Below are positions 21,718-31,240 of a stretch of 64,000 nucleotides of DNA, piece after piece; the first letter of the stretch is position 1; every line of letters begins with the position of its first letter. The stretch covers positions 17,608,001 to 17,672,000 of the forward strand of contig WHVY01000001.1 of assembly GCA_022266195.1 (NCBI GenBank), given 5' to 3'. Position numbers and translations under genes: made by a program. A model generated the notes under the pieces. It saw nothing but the letters and a program-made list of their open reading frames with translations. It searched no databases and was not told the DNA's origin. This DNA is from Tetranychus cinnabarinus (Eukaryota; Arthropoda; Arachnida; Trombidiformes; Tetranychidae).

Positions 21718-22645
21718 GAATATTTAGCTGTCCAATCTACAAGAAGCATAGACAAATGTTTATAAAAAGTACGATTAATCGGCAGTTAATCTTACCAAAG
21801 TTTGACGGAAACAAAGCAACAATTGATCTAGCAAAGACTAAGGTCTAGAAAAAAGTTATCGACACTTTATCTCACTCGTCGTTCCCACTCATCAATATGA
21901 CCTGTTATTTAACTCTAATTATTTAATTGTTTATTATCATAAATGCACAAACCTAAACTGGTGATATTTATGTACCTAGATGTGGGAAATGTTGAATTAT
22001 TTCAGTCATGAAAATAGGTTTCACTTGTTACTGGATTAGGTTAATGTGAATCGCGATCATCGGGGCTCCTTATAGTCATATATTACTATTTGAAGTAAAA
22101 CAAAACTAATCCAGTTTTAAATAGTCAAATAGTATAAATTAATACATTTAGTACTTTGATCATACATGTATCTTGTATACACTACAATCGATAAACCGAT
22201 TCTGTATAGCGGCAGAAACCCGCCTAATAGTTAGATTATTCAGTTTAGTCTTGCTTTCAGTTTTAATATTTTGCAAATCATTAAATGATAATATTCTGAC
22301 TCGAAAATCACATTTTAAAAGCAACAAAATGAAAATTATGTCTCTTTTTCATTTGATCGCGTCTACATTGAACACACTTAAGCTATTAATAATCTCCTCG
22401 ACTTGTCCTCACATGGAAGAGGCTTTTTCAAACACTTCTCGCTGCAAACCGTTGAATGCATTTTTTCAATAAAAAGGAATTAAGAATTGGGACACTGATA
22501 GATTTTTATAATATCGGTAAAAAATAATAGCAATATTCTATTCTATGATTTAGAGATGGACAGAAAAGTCTTCATTGAAGCTCAATAGCAGATTAATACT
22601 TTGCCATTTGTACAATTATTATAAAAAGGTAAAATAGAGATTAGC
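21718..22645. other. Intergenic: lipase upstream and DDI downstream
   Basis: Contains a spaced inverted repeat (22084-22093 with 22125-22134). It also contains a plus-strand ORF of about 99 codons (22173-22472) that opens with a non-ATG codon and whose stop overlaps an AATAAA. The ORF has no recognisable domain and I do not call it a gene. Confidence 0.45.
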
Positions 22646-23888
22646 TTAAGAAAATTTGTCATTTGTAGGTATTTCACTTTCGTTGAGAAATCTTGTTTTT
22701 GTTCCAGTAGTACCAATAATTAAGACATTGTCTTTCAAATCAATTGAACATTGATGGCGTTTCAACATGTCCAAACCAAGGAGAAAGTCCATGTCCTGTT
22801 GTTCCAAGATCAAAAAGGAAGAGGGCAAAAAGTCTTCCTCAATTTGAATTTGTCCTAAATGGATTCTACCAATGATCTTTTGAGTCCCAACACCTAATTA
22901 AATAAATTTGGTTTTAAGTTTAAACAAATCGACTAATATCACCGTGCATTCTACACTAAGTATTTCTCACTTACCTTTTGCGATTCCAGACCAACGAGAG
23001 TCAATTAAATGTGTGACATTACATCGAGCAGCACAACCAGAGCTCATAATAGTGGATTGAGCGCCTGAATCTACGAAAGCTTTGATAGGATGACCATTGA
23101 CTCTACAATTGATGTAGAGCATAGTCACAGACCCAAAACTTTCTGGATGGAATTCTAGAGCGGTTTCCATGTTTGAAGCAATATTTTGTCTATTGATTTC
23201 CTCTTGAATCAATCTTTGAGCTTCTGGATCGAATGGGTCAGCTTGAAGTAACCTTAATTGCATTCTATCCTTTTCTTCCTTCATTTTCCTTTGCTCGTCA
23301 AACACTCGTTTAAACTCTTCCACACCTTTTTCTAATGCGTCAGCTAATTGAGGATTATTACTTCTCAACATTGCTAATTGTTCTGGGTTTGATAAAAACA
23401 TGTCTCTCAAAAAAACAGGGTCGTCTCGAGAAGGTCTATTGCCACCTGTAGATCCAGACGGACGAGAAACATTTCCTCCCAATGCACCAGGGATTACAAC
23501 CGAACTGAAATCAAGAAGTGGAGCCGCTGGAAGTCCTGATGGTCTAGATAATCCTAAAGATCCTGTTTGAGGTATAGGAGATGCAGGGGTTGTAGCCTTA
23601 GCTTGAGCAAGAAGTACATCACCTAATGATAACAGAAAGTATAGAGTTAACTAACGAGGATAATAATTGAATAAAAAAATTAGAATTGTTACCTTCTTTG
23701 ATTTTATAATGGCTTAATGGTTTGGCATCATCACTCAGTCTCAATCCTTCGTAAATTATATCCATTTGGTTGCCTTTAATACCGGCATCGGGTGCACAGG
23801 CTTCTTTGAATTTACCAAGTTCAAGATCATCAGCAACATCCAGGTTGAAGAAAACATCACCATTCAAAGTAGTTATGGTGACTTTCAT
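22646..23888 (-). CDS. DDI1: DDI1/DDI2 (Rngo) ubiquitin-shuttle protein with retropepsin domain
   Basis: Proteasome shuttle factor and aspartic protease. Known substrates in the family include the proteasome-gene activator NRF1/SKN-1A. Exons 23888-23693, 23622-22975 and 22893-22646 make 363 residues. The start is the ATG of MKVTITTLNGD; the in-frame ATG 60 bases upstream would only add a non-conserved stretch. Residues 1-70 form a ubiquitin-like domain. An Ala/Pro/Ser linker and a helical HDD region (FLRDMFLSNPEQLAML, NNPQLADAL, ADPFDPEAQ) follow. The retropepsin domain comes next, with catalytic Asp250 in FVDSGAQSTIMS, then WSGIAKGVGTQKIIGRIH and LLGLDMLKRHQCSIDL. The protein stops soon after this domain (SEIPTNDKFS), so no C-terminal UBA domain is encoded here, unlike yeast and fly proteins. 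This cellular gene should not be mistaken for a retroelement. Confidence 0.95.
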
Positions 23889-24569
23889 TGTTATTGATGG
23901 ACTCGCACAATAAAGTAAGACAAAAGAAGTGTTAAATAAGTATTTCAAGGAAAATCAATTGAAAAGTGGTAAGAAAGTTATGACAAAACAAAATGAATGT
24001 CTGACAATGTCTTGAGAATAAAAAGTTTAAATTTTAAACTGCTTAAGTTAGAGAAAGCAAAACATCTGACTGAGGAGGATTAGATTGATCGATCTTATCG
24101 ACTATCGTTTGAGCTTTATTGGTTTATCACAAGAGTAAATAAGTTCTTTACTCTTTGGTTCATCATGATTCATGAACATAATTTATCGATATTTTAATTT
24201 TACATATTGTAGATTTAAATCATTATTTATGAATATTTTCACGAAAATGAGCTGACAAGCTCAAAGTACAAAAAAGAGATACAATCAAGATATGAAGTTC
24301 AATAATCATAAATTTATTTTAACGAATTGAAAATTTGTATTTTACTTGATTAAAAACTTTCCAAGGAGGGTGAATCATATAAAGGGAAAAAAGGTAATTT
24401 GACAATAATGATTTCTGAATGATGGTAAAACAAACTATGATGATGAAAATGCTTGTACAATTTTATATGATGTGGATGAAGTTTGTTTTGTATAGATGAT
24501 GGTAATAAACAGTTTTATATATAATTGATGGTGATTTTACAGAGCCAGATTGCATTGAACCGAATTGTT
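23889..24569. other. Intergenic: TAF1 3'UTR and DDI upstream region
   Basis: AT-rich. On the minus strand TTTATT at 24313-24318 reads AATAAA and could end the TAF1 transcript about 250 bases after its stop. The remainder would be the DDI promoter. No ORF. Confidence 0.5.
24313..24318 (-). terminator. Candidate polyadenylation signal of TAF1
   Basis: AATAAA on the minus strand about 250 bases beyond the TAF1 stop codon and well before the DDI start. Candidate only. Confidence 0.4.
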
Positions 24570-27500
24570 TTAGAACCAAATATCTGATTCATCTTCATTG
24601 TCGTTATCGTTATCATTATCATCATTTTCCGCTTCCTTTTCCATATCTTCATCTTGACCTTCTCTAGACTCATTAAAGCTGCGTTCACCACTGTCTTTAC
24701 TAAAATCTATACTGTAACTAGTTTCAGGTGAAGGTTGAGATGAATCTTGCACAGGCGATGATGTTACAGGTTTTTCAACAGGTTGAGCCTGGGGTTTGCT
24801 GAATTTTTCAAGTAAAAATTCTGAAGGATCATAATTTTCATCAATTATATCTTCAGCAGCTGGCTGAGCTTGTTCCAAGTTGATGTTCATCATTTGCATC
24901 GGTTCATCTCCACATTCATCATTACTACCATCATCACTTACAGTTTGCTGGTGAAGCAATTTTTTGGTTCTTGTAGTGAAACTACTACGACTAGCTTCGT
25001 CAAAGTAATCTAACATTTCATTATCATCTTTCATGCTAAGAGCTGCGGAGCTATCAGGACGAGTTAATTCACCACCGTCTGGCAATGAATTCGTTTCATC
25101 ATTTGCGGGATTAGATAAACCTCCAGTCATGACTGATTCATTGTCAGCAGCATCCATTGCAGCTTCTTTAGTTTCTTTAATGGCTTGCTCAAGTTGAATC
25201 AACTGTTCACTTTGTTCTTCAATTGCTATTTTAGCTGCTTCAAAAATTTCTTCAGCTTTTTTAGTGAATTGGCTATCTTGTCCATTAAATAGCGCACTAT
25301 TTTTGTAGATAAGTTCAACTTCAGATAAAAAGTCTTCCCTTGAATGATACTTGTGGTCTTTGATATTGTTAATTATAGTATCTAAATCAATAGGACTTTT
25401 TATCACTTCATAATAGTTTTTGACAAACTTCTTATTCACTGGTTTATGGAAAGGCCATGATTCAGGTATTGTTTTCAGCTTCTCTGTCACAATATTGTCC
25501 AGAATAAATGAAAAGGCAACTTGGTCATTATCTAAAAGTGGATTGATGGATCTTTCTAACATCGTAATTCTATCCTCTTTTTCTTCCAATCGCTTTTCAG
25601 CCAATTCCAACATTCGCTGTGCCGCAGTTGTTAAGATGCTAATTTTACCATTGTAAAGTACACTATTATCGTACATTAGACGAACATCATTAAGAAATTG
25701 TTCACGACTTTTGTACAATTTGTCACGCACTTTTTTCCTAATTGTTTGAATATCCATTGGTTTTTTAACGATATTGAAATAATCTGGAACTTTACGAGGG
25801 TTAACGGGAGTCCAGAACAATTCAGTTCCTTCCATTGCCCGAATTTCAAGGCAGATATTTTCCAAAATAATTGAAAGAGTAACCAATGGATCGGTTCTTC
25901 GACGGTTTGCACTTCTATACTCAGGTTTTTGTAAATAATCACAGTGTTCTGTTGTTCCTGTTCGACGTCTCCTTTTCATTGCGACAGCTTCTTTGGGTAT
26001 TTTTAATACCATTGCTTTGCGACGAACTTCTTCTGCATGCTTAATTAAACTTTTTGATAAAACTACACGAGTTTCATCCACTTTCACCAAATCATCGTCA
26101 TCAAGACCAGTGTGTTCCTCTTCTTCCATTTGCTCATCAGTCATGGCCACATTCAAAGATGGATAACCATCACCACCTTTATATAAAGGACAAGCTCGAT
26201 TTGTTTTCATGTGACCCTGGGCACCACAAGCTCCACACTTAACCTTCAAATTAAGTTTCTCTTTTTTGAACTTCTTTCTAGACGGTTCAAAACCTTTATT
26301 GGAAACTGGTGAAGTCGCTGAGAAATCTGCAGTATCTATCGAATCTTGATTGAAGCTATGTTCAAATGGACTTGAAACTACTTTTCGTTCAAGTTTCACA
26401 TTATCCCTTTCAGCATTTCGTTTCAATCTCCTTAACTGTTCTTGAACTCGCCTCTTCTCTCTTCTTAGATCTTCTTTCTGCTGATCATCCAGTGTATTAG
26501 CAAATCTTTTGATGTACTCAGCATCTTTAGTCTCTCTGATTTTAACATAAGTTTCAATGACAGCAGGTTTCCTTACTGTTTCGATTCTAACGTATTCTTT
26601 TCCTTGAGCATTCTTGAAAGTACGGTAAATCTTGAGAAGGCGACCTTTACTCGCTGCCAGGTTTTGTGAATCCTCGTTTGGGTCTTCTTTGCCTTTTGAT
26701 TTCTTTTTGGAAGACTTCATATCTTCCCCTCCTAAGTTAGAATCTTCTCCCATAATCAATTTATGAAGTTCTTTTCTTTCTTCCTCCTCTTTCTCTAATG
26801 TCAATTCTTGGCTTGTCTTCTTGTTTTCAATTATATTTTCAATATTTTTACCCATTTCTTCAATTTCCAGATCTTCTTCTTCGGATTCTTCATCATCAGT
26901 AGATAAAATTTCGTAGGATGAAAGTACTCTGTTTTGTAACTCAAATATTCGTTGACATTCCTCTTTATATCGTTCTTGATGCTCAGCAATTGAGAAACGA
27001 TTACCACGAGCAAATTTACTCATCTGCTCTGATCCAGCTTTGGCTTTTTCAGTGGAAAGTGTACGAACCACATCGATAACCTCCCACCGAGATAATTTTT
27101 TGATTTCATCTTCAGGAACTCCGAATTTACGAAGCAAATTTTTAGCTTGATTAAGAGGCAATCTTCTTAGATCGGCGTCAGTACCTGTAACAGTCTTTTT
27201 AGGAGTGGGATCTTTTGGACCATCCTCTTTGGATATTTGAGGTTTATTGGGTATTCTTATGTATGAAAAACCTTCACCGCAACCTGTTGGATCAGCAACA
27301 CCATTTAACTGAAGAAGACATTTGCCTTTCATTGCAGCAATGAAGGCTCTTGTTGTATTCCATGGGGCAGCTTTCACTTCATCATCCATTTTAAGTTGTA
27401 ATTCTTCATCATTCTCATCTTCTGCAGCAAAGAGAGATTTTTCACCATAACCGGCATCTTTTAACCGTTGCTCCGCAGCCAACATACTGTAGTATGCACA

Positions 27501-30438
27501 ACATTGTTCAGGAGAAACCAAAGCTCTCATTTCATCTTCAGTAGGTAATCTGAATTCTGATTTGAGCACCCACCAGTTAGAATCTAATCCGTTACCAGTT
27601 CTTTTGAAATCAGCACAAAGCTTTAATCGTTTCCGAATAGAGCTTTCAGAGTGAGAAGGAAAAGCTTTTTTGATATCTTCCATTTTTATTCGTCTAGGGT
27701 TATCAGTACTTTTCCAAAATAAACGGTAAATAAAGACTTGTAAAAAGTCACGAATAAAGTTATTAGCTTTTTTGGAGTTTGGACCAGGCACTTCAAATAA
27801 AGGAAGAGTTTGTCCAGATGTAAATATTGTCTCGACTTCACGAATGAAATAGCTGTTTCTTGTTCGGATAACCAAAAAATCAGAATCAGGAACTTTGTGC
27901 TCGTATATTGGTGCTCTGAAAAGATTATTCTCAAGTGCTTGAAGGGTTTGACCCAAAGCTAAATTACCCAGGAAAGGTGATGTGTGAGCATAAGCTAACT
28001 CTCCGTATTTATAATTAGGAGTTCCTCCATCTTTGCCTGGTTTCTGTACAAAGAAGAATCAAATGAAAAATTGAGTACAAAATAATAATACAAATGATAA
28101 ATGTTTTATTGGTAAAAAAACTCACTCTTTTATAGTAGTTTTTAATCATTGTCGCCATTCCTACTTGCATCATAAGAGGAGGATGTTCTTCAGAGTATTC
28201 ACAAAGAATAAGGTCGCCATCTTTACCGGATAAATCTTCAGGCGCTCTCATAAAGAACATTTCACCACCTCCTGAGGCTAACCGTTCTTGTTCTCGTTGT
28301 TTAGCTTTTTTCTTCATGTGTTTGAGCAGAGGAACAACACCGTGTGGTAAAGTATCTGCGATCATACCATGAGAAAATCTTTTCATAGGAGGACGATGGA
28401 AAGTACGTAATTTGAAGGGACCCATAAAGGTTGGGAAGAAAGGTTGACGAAGTTCCAACGCAGGAATGGAATGTTGAATGAGATTGCCTCCAACAGTTGG
28501 TTTAAGTGCTGTATCTTGAGTTAATTTTAGATTGTAGAATTCATCATTTGAAATATTAAATGGATCCTTTTCAGTGGTTGGCGGAGGTGGAGGTGAGTCT
28601 GGTTCTTGTTCTGCAATAACACCGGCTTTTCCTAAAAGAATACGAGATTTTCTTAAATGGTGCTCTTTCTTTTCTTTTAATGGAATTGGTTGAGCTTCTT
28701 TTGGTCGGACAGCATTAGGATCAACATCATCTGGAATACCAAGGACAATATTTTCATCGTTAGGATCTAAGGTGAGAATTCTTGGTTCTGGAATCTTATT
28801 CATAGCCTCAGCATCCCAGATTATATCATCTTCCCAGAGTCCATATACTAGTTCTTCATTTTCAACAGGGAAAATCGAGTACCAAGTCTCATCTTTCTCT
28901 TGTTCTTGAGTTTCATTCTTTTGTTTATCTCCTCTTTGGCCTTTTGAGCTAACTGGAGCATTACTCAGGAGTGAAGTAGGTTTTGGAACTGGAGTACCAA
29001 TCGATGTACCTCGAACTTGTTGAGTGAAAGCTGATGCTGTTCTTGAATGACCACTAGGTACCCAACCGGCGGCATGATATTTGTCATTTAATTTAGCTAA
29101 AACTTTCTGCTTGATTTCTTCACCGTTCCAAATGATATCGTCTTCCCATTGCATTTGGGTAACCATATGAAAACAATCATCCGGATCATCAATACTATCA
29201 CCGTTAAGAGACTCTTCACATGAATCACCAGTAGAAGTTCTGATTCTTCGACCATCTTCACTGATTTTGAATCCATAATCAAATGTGTCTCCTGAATCAG
29301 GAACTCCTAGCATATCATACCAAAGTTGTGCTGGTCCGTATCTCCAATCAGCAATTCTTGGTTTACTTTCATCAGATGAACCAGATCCATCACGACCTGA
29401 GCTGTCTCGAAGCTGCATAGGCTTTTTTAGTCTTTCTTCATCATCTGAATCGAGTTGATTTGGATCAATAGTTGTTGGTATTTGGAGGTCAAAATCTTTT
29501 TTCCTTCGCTCACTGTCGGAATTATCTCGTTCATCAGAGATATCTAAATCTTTCATATCTTCTGAATTTTGCATGGCCATTAATTGTAGAAGTTTTTTCT
29601 TATTCTTTTTACTTTTAACATTCTTCCAAATTTGAGGTAAGTTGGCTAATTTTCCTGGTCCAAAAAGACGAGAAAACCTCAACACCTTATTATGTCTAAA
29701 TTCAGGGAAAAGATCAGTTACATTACAGTCCTCGTAATTAGAGGGTAGCATAGCAGCTAATGGAGTATCGAGTTTTTTCTTGCTGCTGTTGGACGCATCT
29801 TTACTCTGACTATTTGGCGATAGGACTGAATGTTTTTCAGACTCTGAATCTTTATCTTTGGTTTGTGAATCTGTATCCTTTTCATCAGACGACGAATCAT
29901 CGTAATCATCATCATCAAGAATTTTAGGCTTGGCGACGGCTTTCACAGGAGCTGTTGGCATTTTAAATGGTAAAATAGTAAGAGCTTCTTTGAATTTTGC
30001 TTCCTCGTCATCTTCAACCATCTCATTGATATCAGAATAGTCAATGGCAGACGGGGATTTAGCATCAAAGTCAACATCGTCACTATTTTCTGATTTGTTA
30101 TCTAAATAAAAGCATATCATATTATAAACAACAATTTAGCTGCAACTTGAACTTTAGTAGTAGTAAGTCTATTTACCTGATTTATCATCCAAGTTTGAAT
30201 CCGATTGTGAGTCTTTGTTAGAACTGTCACCGTCATTCCCTCCATCTTTTGCTTTAGCTTCTCTCCTCAAGTCATTCAACAAACTTCCACCAATTCCAAG
30301 TTGTTCAAGCTGTCGTAACTGTTTTCTAGTATCCTCATCAAGAAAATCATCAACCAATTCACCTTTTTCATCGATATTTCCAAATAGGAAATTTGCAAAA
30401 CTCAATGGATAGTCCTCATCATCCTTTGAATCACTCAT
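24570..30438 (-). CDS. TAF1: TAF1, largest subunit of transcription factor TFIID
   Basis: Nuclear scaffold of TFIID that binds TBP, core promoter DNA and acetylated histones. Exons 30438-30177, 30101-28126 and 28043-24570 join to 1,903 residues, near the human length. The N-terminus has a TBP-inhibitory-like motif (SFANFLFGNI, residues ~13-22) and acidic stretches. The central part has TELFPEFR-like and LRFSRLFGPGK motifs, WRYGPAQLWYDMLGVP, QHSIPALELRQPFFP and the long DUF3591 block (FPSHSESSIRKRLKLCADFKR, SPEQCCAYYSMLAAEQRLKDAG, APWNTTRAFIAAMKGKC). A CCHC zinc knuckle follows (KCGACGAQGHMKTNRACPLY). Two tandem bromodomains come after it, around PVNPRKVPDYFNIVKKPMD and PVNKKFVKNYYEVIKSPID, with the acetyl-lysine Asn in LYNG and LFNG. 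The acidic tail ends in DESDIWF. It is divergently transcribed from INTS7, 802 bases away. Confidence 0.97.
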
Positions 30439-31240
30439 ATTTGAAGTTTAAGGTGAAGAGTTTCTTGGTTTCTTCACGTAAACAAAAAAACAATGCATAA
30501 ACAATTGAATAACAAGCTGATAACAAGAAGCAAAATGATCAGAATAATAAAAAAAGACAATCATTTGCCAGTTTAAAGTTGAAATTGTCACAATTTACAT
30601 TCTAAATATTCTGCACATTTTGCTATAAATCAAGATTTATCAAGTCAAATCCTCGCACTACGCAAGTGCGCACAGAGCGTCACCTATCGACAGCCAGTTT
30701 CTACTTACTTTTTGGCGGTCAGACGTAATTTTCAGGAAGCAAAGAGTAATAAAAACATTTTTTTGTAGAAACATTCAACAACAGAAATATAAATTAATGA
30801 ATTTTTCATGATTATTTAAGCTGAAAATAAGTTGTGAATGAAACTAATTGATTTTAAATTTTCAAAATCCAATGAGAAAAAAATACGAGCTATCAATTCG
30901 CTTTACAAGCTTTTCAACTCGACGGCAATACACGTAAATGAAAATTTACTTTTTATTATCTTGATTTGTTTGGTTTATCAGTAATTTTGATGATCGATCA
31001 TTAACTAATTGTTTACTTTTAAGTTAAATGCAAAGATATTTTCAAAAAGAAAGTAATGAAAGAATGAATTCAATTTAGTTTTCGAATTTGGCGGCAAGAA
31101 ATTTGTAACACAGATTAGCCGGTTACAAGCTATGGCTACAATAATAAAATTTGTAGAAAGTGAATGACAACTTATTTTGAAAATTGTAAAAATTATCAAT
31201 TAAATTGTGTTTGATTGTATTTCACTGTGTCAACGTCAAA
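30439..31240. promoter_or_regulatory. Divergent promoter region between TAF1 and INTS7
   Basis: Two housekeeping genes start head-to-head with 802 bases between the ATGs. Near the middle, at about 30653-30715, is a locally G+C- and CpG-rich island in otherwise AT-rich DNA. It contains a small hairpin (CGCACT, ACGCA spacer, AGTGCG) and TATCGACAG. No ORF. The regulatory role is inferred from position and composition. Confidence 0.45.

Noticed and set aside
22173..22472. Plus-strand ORF of about 99 codons with a terminal AATAAA
   Set aside because: Opens with a non-ATG codon, has no recognisable domain, and its composition is like the surrounding AT-rich DNA. The AATAAA overlapping the stop is a likely coincidence.
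22967..23120. Retropepsin-like DSGAQ motif that could suggest a retrotransposon
   Set aside because: The full protein has a ubiquitin-like domain and the DDI helical region and matches DDI1/2 end to end, so it is a host gene.
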